Positions 56,244 through 64,000 of a stretch of 64,000 nt of DNA are shown here, in pieces. Origin of the DNA: DATBGO01 sp050011895 (GTDB taxonomy: Bacteria; Actinomycetota; Actinomycetes; Streptosporangiales; Streptosporangiaceae); NCBI GenBank assembly GCA_050011895.1, contig JBEKIF010000002.1, positions 1-64,000 on the forward strand. The letters are read 5' to 3'. The position numbers and the translations under genes were made by a program. Below the pieces are notes generated by a model. The model had not been told where the DNA came from and made no database searches. It saw only the letters and a list, made by a program, of their open reading frames with translations. Within the stretch, counting starts at the first letter, position 1. Each line of letters begins with the position of its first letter.

Positions 56244-58738
56244 AGGCTGTCGTGATGGCAGGCGGAGAGGGCACCAGATTGCGCCCGATGACCGCCAATC
56301 AGCCGAAGCCGCTGCTCCCGGTGGCCAACAAGCCGATCATGGAGCACGTGCTGCGGCTGCTGCGGCGGCACGGCTTCGACGAGACCGTCGTCACCGTACA
56401 GTTCCTCGCCTCCATGGTGCGCAACTACTTCGGCGACGGCGAGGACTTCGACATGAGCCTGCAGTACGCGACGGAGGAGACGCCCCTCGGTACCGCGGGC
56501 AGCGTGAAGAACGCGCAGGAGGCACTGCGGGACGAGCCGTTCCTGGTGATCTCGGGTGACGCGCTCACCGATATCGACCTGACCGAGCTGGTCAGGTTCC
56601 ACAAGGACAACGGCGCCCTGGTCACGGTCGCGCTGACCAGGGTCCCCGATCCGCTGGAATTCGGCATCATCATCGTGGACGACGACGGCCGGATCCAGCG
56701 CTTCCTGGAGAAGCCGACCTGGGGGCAGGTGTTCTCGGACACCGTCAACACCGGCATCTATGTCATGGAGCCCGAGGTGCTGTCGGAGTTTCCTGCGGGC
56801 GAGTCGGCCGACTGGTCGGGCGACATCTTCCCGCAGTTGCTCGACCGGGGCGCGCCGCTTTTCGGCTGGATCGCCGACGGTTACTGGGAAGACGTCGGCA
56901 CCCTGGAGAGCTACCTGAAGGCCCAGGCCGACGTGCTGTGCGGCCGGGTCCAGGCAGACATCGACGGCTTCGAGATGTCGCCGGGCGTCTGGGTCGCCGG
57001 CGGTGCCGAGGTCGACCCCGAGGCGGTACTGACCGGCCCGCTGTGCGTCGGCGACTACGCCAAGATCGAGGCGGGCGCGCAGCTACGCGAGTTCACCGTG
57101 GTCGGCAGCAACGTGGTCGTCAAGGAAGGCGCGTTCCTGCACCGTGCCGTCGTGCACAACAACGTCTACGTCGGACCGGGCGCAACCCTGCGCGGCTGCG
57201 TGATCGGCAAGAATACCGACGTGATGGCCTTGGCCAGGATCGAGGAGGGCGCGGTCGTCGGGGACGAATGCGTCATCGAGCCCGAGGCCTACCTGTCGGC
57301 AGGCGTCAAGGTCTACCCGTTCAAGACCATCGAGGCCGGCGCCGTGGTCAACACCAGCGTCATCTGGGAATCACGCGGCCAGCGCACCCTGTTCGGCCCG
57401 CGCGGGGTATCAGGCCTGATCAACGTGGAGATCACCCCCGAACTCTGCGTCCGGCTGGCCAGCGCCTACGCCACCACCCTGAGGAAGGGCGCCGTGGTGA
57501 CGACCTCCCGCGACGTGTCGCGGGCGGCGCGGGCGCTGAAGCGGGCGGTGCACGGCGCGCTCAACGCCAGCGCGATCAATGTGCTCGACCTGGAGGCCCA
57601 GCCGCTTCCGGTGGCCAGGTTCGAGACCGCGCGCGGGGAGTGCAGCGGCGGTATCGCGCTGCGGACCACCCCTGGCGATCAGCAGTCCATCGACATCATC
57701 TTCCTCGATGACCGCGGTGCCGACCTGTCGCAAGCCGCGCAGCGCAAGCTGGAGCGGGTCTTCTCCAGGCAGGAGTACCGGCGGGCCTTTCCTGGCGAGA
57801 TCGCCGAGCTGACCTACCCGCCGCGGGTGGTCGAGGCGTACACCCAGGAGCTGCTGCGCTGCGTCGACATGAACGGCGTGCGGGGCGCGGGCCTGAAGGT
57901 GGTGGTCGACTGTGCCGGGGGGACGGCCTCGCTGGTGCTCCCCGCGCTGCTCGGGCGGATCGGCGTGGATGTGCTCACCGTCAACAACCGCCTCGACGAG
58001 ACATCGCCCACGCAGTCGCTGGCGCAGGTCCGGGCCGGGATGCACCGGCTTGCCGAGCTGGTGTCCTCATCGCGGGCCGCCTTCGGCGTCCGGTTCGATC
58101 CGGTCGGTGAGCGGATCACCCTGGTCGACGACAAGGGCGCCATGGTCAGCGACGAGCGGGCGCTGCTCGTGGTGCTCGACCTGATCGCGGCCGAGCGCAG
58201 GACCGGCCGGGTGGCGCTGCCGGTAACCACCACCAGGGTGGCCGAGCGGGTCTCCCGGTTCCACGACGTCGAGGTCGACTGGACGCCAACCTCGCTGCAC
58301 GGTCTCTACGAGGCCACCGCGGCCGAGGACGTCATCTTCGCCGCTGACGGCCGCGGCGGTTTCGTGGTTCCCGAGTTCTCCCGGTCCATTGACGGGATCG
58401 CGGCCTTCGCCCGGCTGATTGGCCTGGTCGCCCGCACCCGCCTGGAGCTGAGCCAGATCGACGCCCGGATCCCGGCTGCCCACCTGCTGAGACGGTCCAT
58501 GCCCACGCCGTGGGCGGCGAAGGGCAGCGTTATGCGGATCGTGGTCGAGGCCGCCGGGGACCGGACCATCGACACGACCGATGGGGTCCGCGTCGTGGAA
58601 CCCGACGGCGGCTGGATCCTGGTGCTGCCCGACCCTTCCGACGCGGTGACGCACCTGTGGGCAGAGGCCTGCGACGGCGACGCCGTGCAGGCGCTGCTCG
58701 ACAAGTGGGCAGCCGTGGTCGAGCAGGCCGGCGGGTGA
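56240..58738 (+). CDS. Bifunctional mannose-1-phosphate guanylyltransferase-like / phosphomannomutase-like protein
   Basis: An 832-residue protein. Residues 1-235 form the nucleotidyltransferase domain (V-V-M-A-G-G-E-G-T-R-L-R-P-M-T, L-V-I-S-G-D-A-L-T-D-I, G-Y-W-E-D-V-G-T); about 250-370 are left-handed beta-helix hexapeptide repeats; about 380-830 resemble alpha-D-phosphohexomutases. The mutase half lacks an obvious T-x-S-H-N-P phosphoserine loop (T-T-S-R-D-V-S-R occurs instead), so mutase activity is doubtful. The GTG start overlaps the preceding stop with AGGAGG ten bases upstream. Known actinobacterial relatives lie in the same gene neighbourhood. Confidence 0.88.
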   Translation: MKAVVMAGGEGTRLRPMTANQPKPLLPVANKPIMEHVLRLLRRHGFDETVVTVQFLASMVRNYFGDGEDFDMSLQYATEETPLGTAGSVKNAQEALRDEPFLVISGDALTDIDLTELVRFHKDNGALVTVALTRVPDPLEFGIIIVDDDGRIQRFLEKPTWGQVFSDTVNTGIYVMEPEVLSEFPAGESADWSGDIFPQLLDRGAPLFGWIADGYWEDVGTLESYLKAQADVLCGRVQADIDGFEMSPGVWVAGGAEVDPEAVLTGPLCVGDYAKIEAGAQLREFTVVGSNVVVKEGAFLHRAVVHNNVYVGPGATLRGCVIGKNTDVMALARIEEGAVVGDECVIEPEAYLSAGVKVYPFKTIEAGAVVNTSVIWESRGQRTLFGPRGVSGLINVEITPELCVRLASAYATTLRKGAVVTTSRDVSRAARALKRAVHGALNASAINVLDLEAQPLPVARFETARGECSGGIALRTTPGDQQSIDIIFLDDRGADLSQAAQRKLERVFSRQEYRRAFPGEIAELTYPPRVVEAYTQELLRCVDMNGVRGAGLKVVVDCAGGTASLVLPALLGRIGVDVLTVNNRLDETSPTQSLAQVRAGMHRLAELVSSSRAAFGVRFDPVGERITLVDDKGAMVSDERALLVVLDLIAAERRTGRVALPVTTTRVAERVSRFHDVEVDWTPTSLHGLYEATAAEDVIFAADGRGGFVVPEFSRSIDGIAAFARLIGLVARTRLELSQIDARIPAAHLLRRSMPTPWAAKGSVMRIVVEAAGDRTIDTTDGVRVVEPDGGWILVLPDPSDAVTHLWAEACDGDAVQALLDKWAAVVEQAGG

Positions 58739-59176
58739 GCGGCCAGCTATGCGCTTTGTCCAGCCGCGCGGCTTATCGGGTGCGGCCGGGCCGGTCCGGG
58801 CCGGATCATTTCCTGGCTGCTGCGGCCTGAGCTGCTGAGTGCCGGCGCGGATGGCCCCGGGCGTGAGAGAATCGCCGTCATTGTTGATGGGCGGGGTGCT
58901 CGGAGGTGCGGCCAGATGTGGCGGAGGCGTCGGCGGAGTGCGCCGGTTGGTTCCGTGCGGACTGACGTCGCCGTCCGCGCCACACCGGGCTCCGGCTCAT
59001 TGAGCGCGGCAGGCGGCCGAATGTCCGCTAGCGGGCGGCGGGTGTGGCGCATGGACCGGAGCGCGGCGCCGCGGGTAGCTTGGAGCCCACCGTCTGGAAC
59101 CGCGCCGCCCGCCGCGCGGGCTGGCGTAGGCACCGCGCAGATCGCATCGCCAACGGAGGGAAGGCTCGGCAGGGAT
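58739..59176. other. Non-coding region before the FHA protein gene
   Basis: A 438-bp stretch. An Arg-rich open frame continuous with the FHA gene exists from an ATG with GGAGG (58916), but its content is not protein-like and the zinc-ribbon start is a better family match. I see no gcvH or DUF881-type genes, which lie here in some relatives. Confidence 0.5.
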
Positions 59177-59722
59177 ATGCCCAGCGTCTACTGCACCCGA
59201 TGCGGTCAGGAAAATCCGGACGGCGCCCGCTTCTGCTCGCAGTGCGGCACGCCGCTTACGTACGGCTCGGGCGAGCACGGCGCCGAGACGACGTCGACCA
59301 TCTCGCTGGGCGGGGGCGAGCCCGCGGATGGCGAGTTCGGTGACGAGTCGCTCGCTGATGCCGCGACTTTGGACGCCCTGCCAGCGGGCACGGCCCTGCT
59401 CGTGGTCAGGCGCGGGCCCAATGCGGGCAGCAGGTTCCTGCTGGACAGCGATCTGACGCTCGTCGGGCGGCATCCCGATAGCGACATCTTCCTCGATGAC
59501 GTGACCGTCTCGCGGCGGCACGCTGAATTCTACCGGCAGGGCGGCGGGTTCACCGTCCGTGACGTGGGCAGCCTGAACGGCACCTACGTGAACCGCGAGC
59601 GGATCGAGGAGACGGAACTCAGCAGCGGCGATGAGGTACAGGTGGGCAAGTTCCGCCTGGTGTTCCTCCTGGGCCCGCGCTCTGCAGCGGAGCAAGGCGG
59701 GGGCGCGCAGGTCTGGGGATGA
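59177..59722 (+). CDS. GarA/OdhI-like FHA-domain protein with N-terminal zinc ribbon
   Basis: A 181-residue protein. Residues 5-25 form a zinc ribbon (C-T-R-C ... C-S-Q-C), then E-T-T-S-T at about 37-41, similar to the PknB/PknG phosphorylation site of GarA/OdhI, and an FHA domain at about 85-165 (V-G-R-H-P-D-S-D-I-F-L-D-D, V-S-R-R-H-A-E-F, V-R-D-V-G-S-L-N-G-T-Y-V-N-R). GarA/OdhI proteins bind and inhibit 2-oxoglutarate dehydrogenase and related enzymes when unphosphorylated. The start chosen gives the usual M-P-x-x-C-T-R-C opening. It overlaps the MerR gene by ATGA, in the same order as garA-Rv1828. Confidence 0.9.
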   Translation: MPSVYCTRCGQENPDGARFCSQCGTPLTYGSGEHGAETTSTISLGGGEPADGEFGDESLADAATLDALPAGTALLVVRRGPNAGSRFLLDSDLTLVGRHPDSDIFLDDVTVSRRHAEFYRQGGGFTVRDVGSLNGTYVNRERIEETELSSGDEVQVGKFRLVFLLGPRSAAEQGGGAQVWG

Positions 59723-60618
59723 ACGGCCAGCCTGCCCGGTCGTACCTCGGAATCGGCGAGGTGCTCGCCCAGCTCCGCGCTGAGTTCCCTGACATTAGCG
59801 TGTCCAAGATCCGCTTCCTTGAGTCAGAGGGGCTGATCGAGCCTGCGCGGTCACCGTCGGGTTACCGAAGGTTCGGCCCCGCGGATGTCGAGCGGCTCCG
59901 CTACATCCTGACTGCCCAGCGTGATCAGTACCTCCCGCTCCGTGTTATCAAAGAGAGGCTTCCCGGCAGCGGCGGGCAGCCACCGTCCCTGGCCGCCGCG
60001 CGCGGGCCGGAGCAGGCGGATACCGAACCGGCCATGCTGAGCCGGCGGGAGCTTGCGGAGGCGGCAGGCATCGATGACGGCCAGCTGTCCGACCTTGAAG
60101 CCTTCGGCCTTATCCGGCGGGTCGGCAGGCAGTACGGCCAGGATGCGCTGCAGATCGCCAGGACGGTAGCCGCGCTGGCAGGCTACGGCGTGCAGGCGCG
60201 CCACCTGCGTGCGGTCCGGGCCGCGGCCGAGCGCGAGACTTCGCTGATCGAGCAGGTGGTGGCGCCCACGCTGCGGCAGCGTCAGCCAGCCGCCAGGCAG
60301 CAGGCGGGCCAGACCGCGCGCGAGATCGCGGCGCTGTCGCTGCGGCTGCACCGGGCGCTGCTGGAGGCCGCCCTCGCCGAGGCCGGATTTGCCGGTGACG
60401 GCCTGCCCGATGCGCTGTCAGGCGCCGGTGCCCAGGGGACCGGCGGGCTGGGGACCGGCGGGCTGGGGACCGGCAGGCAGGGGACCAGCGGGCCGGGGAC
60501 CGGGCAGGGGATAAGCGCAGACCGGCCCGGATTCGGGGCCTCCGGGTCCGGGTTCGCTGCGGACCGGCACGGCAGCGCGCGGCGCGATGACCGGGAAATC
60601 GGAGGTGCGAGCGCCTAA
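59719..60618 (+). CDS. ftsR: MerR-family regulator, FtsR-like
   Basis: A 299-residue protein. An N-terminal MerR helix-turn-helix (Y-L-G-I-G-E-V-L-A-Q-L-R-A-E-F-P-D-I-S-V-S-K-I-R-F-L-E-S-E-G-L-I-E-P) is followed by R-Y-I-L-T-A-Q-R-D-Q-Y-L-P-L-R-V-I-K and a second helical region (residues about 100-220). Its order after the GarA-like gene and before DUF151 matches Rv1828/FtsR, a regulator of ftsZ in corynebacteria. The last 70 residues are G-T-G-G-L-type repeats (15-bp DNA repeats near 60436-60510) and are probably disordered. Confidence 0.88.
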   Translation: MNGQPARSYLGIGEVLAQLRAEFPDISVSKIRFLESEGLIEPARSPSGYRRFGPADVERLRYILTAQRDQYLPLRVIKERLPGSGGQPPSLAAARGPEQADTEPAMLSRRELAEAAGIDDGQLSDLEAFGLIRRVGRQYGQDALQIARTVAALAGYGVQARHLRAVRAAAERETSLIEQVVAPTLRQRQPAARQQAGQTAREIAALSLRLHRALLEAALAEAGFAGDGLPDALSGAGAQGTGGLGTGGLGTGRQGTSGPGTGQGISADRPGFGASGSGFAADRHGSARRDDREIGGASA

Positions 60619-60800
60619 AGCAGGACCCAGCGGTGCCCGCGCCGCGCGCCGTGTCAGGCCCGGCAGCCCGCCACCGGCAGGTGCCGCCAGGGTGCGGGCC
60701 GATGCGCCCAGATAGCGGGTGTACGTTGACAAAGGGAATGCCTTTAAGCAGGGTCCAGAGTACAGGCAGCGCACCAGGCGCTTTGAGGGACGGAGCCGCC

Positions 60801-61277
60801 GTGAGGCAGATGGAGGTCGTTGGCGTCCGCGTCGAGATGCCCACGAACCAGCCCATCGTCCTGCTCAAGGAGACGCAGGGGGAGAGGTACTTGCCGATCT
60901 GGATCGGCCCGATGGAGGCGACCGCCATCGCCTACGCTCAGCAAGGGCTGGTGCCCGCCAGGCCGCTGACCCACGACCTGCTGCGTGACGTGCTCCAGGC
61001 TCTGGACGTGCAGCTGAAAACGGTCAACATCACCGAGCTCAGGGAGGGGATCTTCTTCGCCGACCTGATCTTCTCCAACGGCAAGGAGGTGAGCGCCCGG
61101 CCGTCGGACTCGATCGCCCTTGCCCTGCGGACCGGCGCGACCATCTTCGCCAGCGACGAGATCCTCGACGAGGCCGGCATCGCGATCCCCGGCGAGCAGG
61201 AAGACGAAGACGAGGTGGAGAAGTTCCGCGAGTTCCTCGACACGATCACGCCGGAGGACTTCGGGCGATCCACCTGA
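60801..61277 (+). CDS. Bifunctional nuclease family (DUF151) protein
   Basis: A 158-residue DUF151 protein. The family core is M-E-V-V-G-V-R-V-E-M-P-T-N-Q-P-I-V-L-L-K-E, then L-P-I-W-I-G-P-M-E-A-T-A-I-A, R-P-L-T-H-D-L-L-R-D-V-L and A-R-P-S-D-S-I-A-L-A-L-R. Some plant and bacterial members have nuclease activity; the actinobacterial homologue (Rv1829 type) is not biochemically assigned. I start at GTG with GGGACGGAG upstream. The 182-bp gap before it contains no gene. It sits between two MerR genes, a conserved arrangement. Confidence 0.92.
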   Translation: MRQMEVVGVRVEMPTNQPIVLLKETQGERYLPIWIGPMEATAIAYAQQGLVPARPLTHDLLRDVLQALDVQLKTVNITELREGIFFADLIFSNGKEVSARPSDSIALALRTGATIFASDEILDEAGIAIPGEQEDEDEVEKFREFLDTITPEDFGRST

Positions 61278-61316
61278 ACGGCCCGCGCGGCGCGGCGGCG
61301 GGGATGATGCTTTGTC

Positions 61317-62045
61317 ATGACTCAGTACTCAGACTGCGACGCGCCGCCGCAGATCGTTGACGGTTCGCTACCAGCGGCCTACGGTTCGAGACGAGTACCC
61401 AGGGACATCGCTCCCGGGCCGGAGGTGGGCGTGGCGGTAACCAAGGGTGACGGACAGGCGCCTGGCGCACGTGGCGCCGCTGCCCGGCACGCCGGCGAGC
61501 AGGGGCTGCTGTTCGGCGAGGAGATCGCCGAGCGGCCCGAAGACATCGGCTATCGAGGCCCGACGGCATGTACCGCGGCCGGGATCACCTACCGGCAGCT
61601 CGACTACTGGGCCAGGACGGGCCTGGTGGAGCCCAGCGTGCGGGCCGCCACCGGCTCCGGGTCGCAGCGGCTCTACGGTTTCCGCGACATTCTCGTGCTC
61701 AAGATAGTGAAGCGGCTGCTGGATACCGGAATCTCGCTGCAGCAGATCAGGACCGTGCTGACGCACCTGCGCCAGCACGGTGCCGGTGATCTCGCGCAGG
61801 TCACCCTGATGAGCGACGGCGTGAGCGTCTACGAATGCACCTCCGCCGATGAGGTGGTCGACCTGCTGCAGGGCGGTCAGGGCGTGTTCGGCATCGCGCT
61901 TGGCCGGGTCTGGCAGGAGGTCGAGGGCAGCCTCGCCGAGCTGCCCGCCGAGCGGGCCGCGACCGACGAACCCGCTGACCCGCTCGCCGAGACCGGCAGC
62001 AGCGCGGACGAGCTAGCCAGGCGCCGGGCCCGAAGGATCAGCTGA
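61317..62045 (+). CDS. MerR-family regulator (Rv1830-like)
   Basis: A 242-residue regulator. Residues about 1-70 are a non-conserved lead-in; the MerR helix-turn-helix follows (G-Y-R-G-P-T-A-C-T-A-A-G-I-T-Y-R-Q-L-D-Y-W-A-R-T-G-L-V-E-P-S-V) with G-S-G-S-Q-R-L-Y-G-F-R-D-I-L-V-L-K-I-V-K and I-S-L-Q-Q-I-R-T-V. It matches the second MerR gene of the garA-MerR-DUF151-MerR block. The true start may be further downstream, for instance a GTG at codon 39. Confidence 0.9.
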   Translation: MTQYSDCDAPPQIVDGSLPAAYGSRRVPRDIAPGPEVGVAVTKGDGQAPGARGAAARHAGEQGLLFGEEIAERPEDIGYRGPTACTAAGITYRQLDYWARTGLVEPSVRAATGSGSQRLYGFRDILVLKIVKRLLDTGISLQQIRTVLTHLRQHGAGDLAQVTLMSDGVSVYECTSADEVVDLLQGGQGVFGIALGRVWQEVEGSLAELPAERAATDEPADPLAETGSSADELARRRARRIS

Positions 62046-62125
62046 GCGCGCGGTCGAGTTCAGGGCACCAGGCCTCAGCCGGGTATTGCGTTATATCGTG
62101 TTATGACTCGCGGCACGTAGGCCCC

Positions 62126-62140
62126 GTCCCGATGCGGGAC
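62126..62140. terminator. Small perfect inverted repeat GTCCCG-ATG-CGGGAC
   Basis: Lies 80 bases after the MerR stop; a six-bp stem with a three-base loop. Could be a weak terminator or an operator. Confidence 0.35.
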
Positions 62141-62261
62141 CACTGCCATGTCCGCAGCGGGCGCGGAACTGCGGTGCATGCCGGAGATCCGCCGCGCCGC
62201 TTGGCCCAAGCCGAGTCCCGCGCAGTCATGCTCGGGTAGGCTCGGGAACGCTGGCGAAACC

Positions 62262-62363
62262 GTCCGGGAGAGACCTCGCGCGGCCAGCGCGGGGCGCCGA
62301 AGGGGCAACCTCCCCGGAACCTCTCAGGCATCAGGGACCGGGCGGCTTAGGCATCTCTGGAGT
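62262..62363 (+). ncRNA. Glycine riboswitch aptamer upstream of gcvP
   Basis: The glycine aptamer signature is present in order: GGGAGAG, then GCGCCGAAGGGGCAA, CCCCGGAACCTCTCAGGC, ATCAGGGACCG and a closing CTCTGGAG. One aptamer only is visible, whereas many glycine riboswitches are tandem. It lies 76 bases before the gcvP start and a TAGGCT -10-like box (62237-62242) just precedes it. It should sense glycine and turn on the cleavage system. Confidence 0.9.
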
Positions 62364-62438
62364 CCGCGCGGCGTGATGACAGAGGGGGAGTCCGCACACC
62401 GCGCTAGCGGCCCGATGACGGTCCGCCGGGAGGCTCCC

Positions 62439-64000
62439 ATGAACTTCGCGCAACGGCACATCGGCCCGTCCAAGGCTGAGCAGGAGCGGATGCTCGCCGC
62501 GATCGGCCACGCTTCGCTCGACGCGCTCGCCGCCGCGGCGCTTCCCCCCGGACTCGCGGCGCACCGCGACCTGACCCTGCCGGGGCCGCTGACCGAGGCG
62601 GACGCGCTCGCCGAGCTGCGCCGCCTGGCCGCCATGAACCATCCCGTCACCTCGATGATCGGCCTGGGCTATTACGGCACCGAGACGCCCGCCGTGATCC
62701 GCAGGAACATCCTCGAGAGCCCCGCGTGGTACACGGCGTACACGCCGTATCAGCCGGAGATCTCGCAAGGCCGGCTCGAGGCGCTGCTGAACTTCCAGAC
62801 CATGGTCGAGGATCTGACCGCGCTGCCGGTGGCCGGGGCGTCGATGCTGGACGAGGCCATCGCCGCGGCCGAGGCGATGACCCTCAGCAGGCGGGCGCTG
62901 GGCAAGGGGCGGATCTTCCTGGCCGACGCCGACTGCCTGCCGCAGACCCTGGCGGTCCTCGCCACCAGGACGGCGCCGCTCGGCATCGAGCTCGTTACCG
63001 CACCGGTCAGCCCCGAGATCATCGCCGCCCAGCCGGCCGGTGAGCTGTTCGGCGTGCTGCTGCCCTACCCGGCGGCCAGCGGGGCCATCCGCGACCTGCG
63101 GCCCGCCATCGAGGCCGCGCACGCCAGCGGCGCGCTGGTTACGGTCGCCGCCGACCTGCTCGCGCTCACCCTGCTCACCCCGCCAGGCGAGCTCGGTGCG
63201 GACGTCGCGATCGGCACCACGCAGCGGTTCGGGGTGCCGATGGGCTTCGGCGGCCCGCACGCCGGATATATCTGCGTGCGGGACGCGCTCAAGCGGCAGC
63301 TGCCAGGGCGGCTGGTCGGCGTATCGGTGGACGCCGACGGCCAGCCCGCCTACCGGCTCGCGCTGCAGGCCCGTGAGCAGCACATCCGCAGGGAGAAAGC
63401 GACCAGCAACATCTGTACGGCGCAGGTGCTCCTGGCGGTGATAGCCGCGATGTACGCGTCCTACCACGGCCCGGATGGCCTGACGGCCATCGCCCTGCGG
63501 GTGCACCGTAAGGCCGCCGTGCTCGCCGCGACCCTGCGCGAACACGGCTTTGAAACGGATGTCACGGAGTTTTTCGACACCGTCAGGGTGATCATCCCGG
63601 GCGGCGCCGCGGCGGCCGCCGAGCGGGCCCGCACGGCCGGTTACAACCTGTACCAGGCCGGGGACGACGTGCTGCAGGTCGCCTGCGACGAGACGACGAC
63701 TGACGAGCAGCTGCTGGCGGTGGCCAGCGCGCTAGCAGGCCGCCCGGCTGAGCTGGCCGGTGACGCTCCGGACGCGCTGCCGGCCGGCCTGGCCCGTACC
63801 AGCCAGTTCCTGACCCACCCGGCGTTCCGCTCCTACCGCAACGAGACCGCGATGCTGCGGTACCTGAGGCGGCTCGCGGACCGTGACCTCGCCCTCGACA
63901 GATCGATGATCCCGCTGGGCTCGTGCACCATGAAGCTGAACGCAGCGGCCGAGATGGAACCCATCACCTGGCCGGAGTTCGCCAGCCTGCACCCGTTCGC
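62439..64000 (+). CDS. gcvP: Glycine dehydrogenase (decarboxylating), P-protein, N-terminal part
   Basis: The first 520 residues of the pyridoxal-phosphate P-protein of the glycine cleavage system; the gene runs off the right edge. It reads F-A-Q-R-H-I-G-P-S, M-I-G-L-G-Y-Y-G-T, T-P-Y-Q-P-E-I-S-Q-G-R-L-E-A-L-L-N-F-Q-T-M-V, G-F-G-G-P-H-A-G and R-E-K-A-T-S-N-I-C-T-A-Q, all family signatures, ending in G-S-C-T-M-K-L-N-A-A-A-E-M. The catalytic lysine of the C-terminal half is outside the window. ATG is preceded by GGGAGG five bases away; an upstream in-frame ATG is less likely. The glycine riboswitch controls it. Confidence 0.96.
   Translation, partial: MNFAQRHIGPSKAEQERMLAAIGHASLDALAAAALPPGLAAHRDLTLPGPLTEADALAELRRLAAMNHPVTSMIGLGYYGTETPAVIRRNILESPAWYTAYTPYQPEISQGRLEALLNFQTMVEDLTALPVAGASMLDEAIAAAEAMTLSRRALGKGRIFLADADCLPQTLAVLATRTAPLGIELVTAPVSPEIIAAQPAGELFGVLLPYPAASGAIRDLRPAIEAAHASGALVTVAADLLALTLLTPPGELGADVAIGTTQRFGVPMGFGGPHAGYICVRDALKRQLPGRLVGVSVDADGQPAYRLALQAREQHIRREKATSNICTAQVLLAVIAAMYASYHGPDGLTAIALRVHRKAAVLAATLREHGFETDVTEFFDTVRVIIPGGAAAAAERARTAGYNLYQAGDDVLQVACDETTTDEQLLAVASALAGRPAELAGDAPDALPAGLARTSQFLTHPAFRSYRNETAMLRYLRRLADRDLALDRSMIPLGSCTMKLNAAAEMEPITWPEFASLHPF

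Noticed and set aside
58916..59176. N-terminal extension of the FHA protein
   Set aside because: The codons are Arg/Gly/Ala noise, and the zinc-ribbon start with nearby AGGG fits the family better.

Overview
The window is very GC-rich, uses many GTG/TTG starts and 4-bp stop/start overlaps, and encodes actinobacterial marker functions (SepH, GarA/FtsR-like pair, RamB-like regulator, ergothioneine genes, HelD-type helicase). It looks like the chromosome of a high-GC actinobacterium, probably a filamentous one in or near the Streptosporangiales/Streptomycetales. The species cannot be fixed from sequence reading alone. I see no rRNA, tRNA, CRISPR, prophage or insertion sequence.

Layout. 1-9.8 kb (minus strand): the start of a giant type I PKS (KS-AT-KS-ACP-ACP..., cut by the window edge), translationally coupled to an acyl-CoA dehydrogenase and preceded by a phosphoketolase. 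10-20 kb: aquaporin, YoaK-type membrane protein, HelD-family helicase with an AT-rich repeat-bearing upstream region, MFS transporter, hypothetical proteins, a PEBP-like lipoprotein and SepH with a striking hexapeptide repeat. 20-34 kb: MMPL transporter and glycosyltransferase; isocitrate lyase divergent from a RamB-like regulator with a palindromic operator candidate; enoyl-CoA hydratase-like and acyl-CoA dehydrogenase genes; an FtsH protease; then a trp attenuator (leader peptide with two adjacent Trp codons, alternative hairpins, terminator) in front of a fused anthranilate synthase TrpE(G). 34-38 kb: a compact set of nucleotide-type enzymes (ThyA-like, DHFR-like, HIT, CMP/dCMP deaminase-like, HxGH nucleotidyltransferase). 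38-45 kb: globin-reductase, class I GATase, CcdA, MetE-C-like methyltransferase, a frameshifted MFS gene, and a FAD/disulfide oxidoreductase.

45.7-50.2 kb is an ergothioneine operon, egtA-egtB-egtCD, in which EgtC and EgtD are one continuous reading frame. Next, 50.2-53.9 kb holds the most unusual set: speD (decarboxylated-SAM supply) divergent from a tightly overlapping operon bpsA (branched polyamine synthase)-GNAT-FkbH-like-acyl carrier protein, followed by a 20-bp minisatellite. This combination suggests an undescribed acylated or glycerated polyamine pathway.

54-64 kb returns to housekeeping: thiolase, CDP-alcohol phosphatidyltransferase, mannose-1-phosphate guanylyltransferase/phosphomannomutase-like protein, then FHA (GarA-like)-MerR (FtsR-like)-DUF151-MerR-gcvP, an order matching the Rv1827-Rv1832 neighbourhood of Mycobacterium tuberculosis as I know it. 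gcvP is preceded by a clear glycine riboswitch aptamer and runs off the right edge. A recurring theme is in-frame short tandem repeats (12, 15 and 18 bp) inside several genes.
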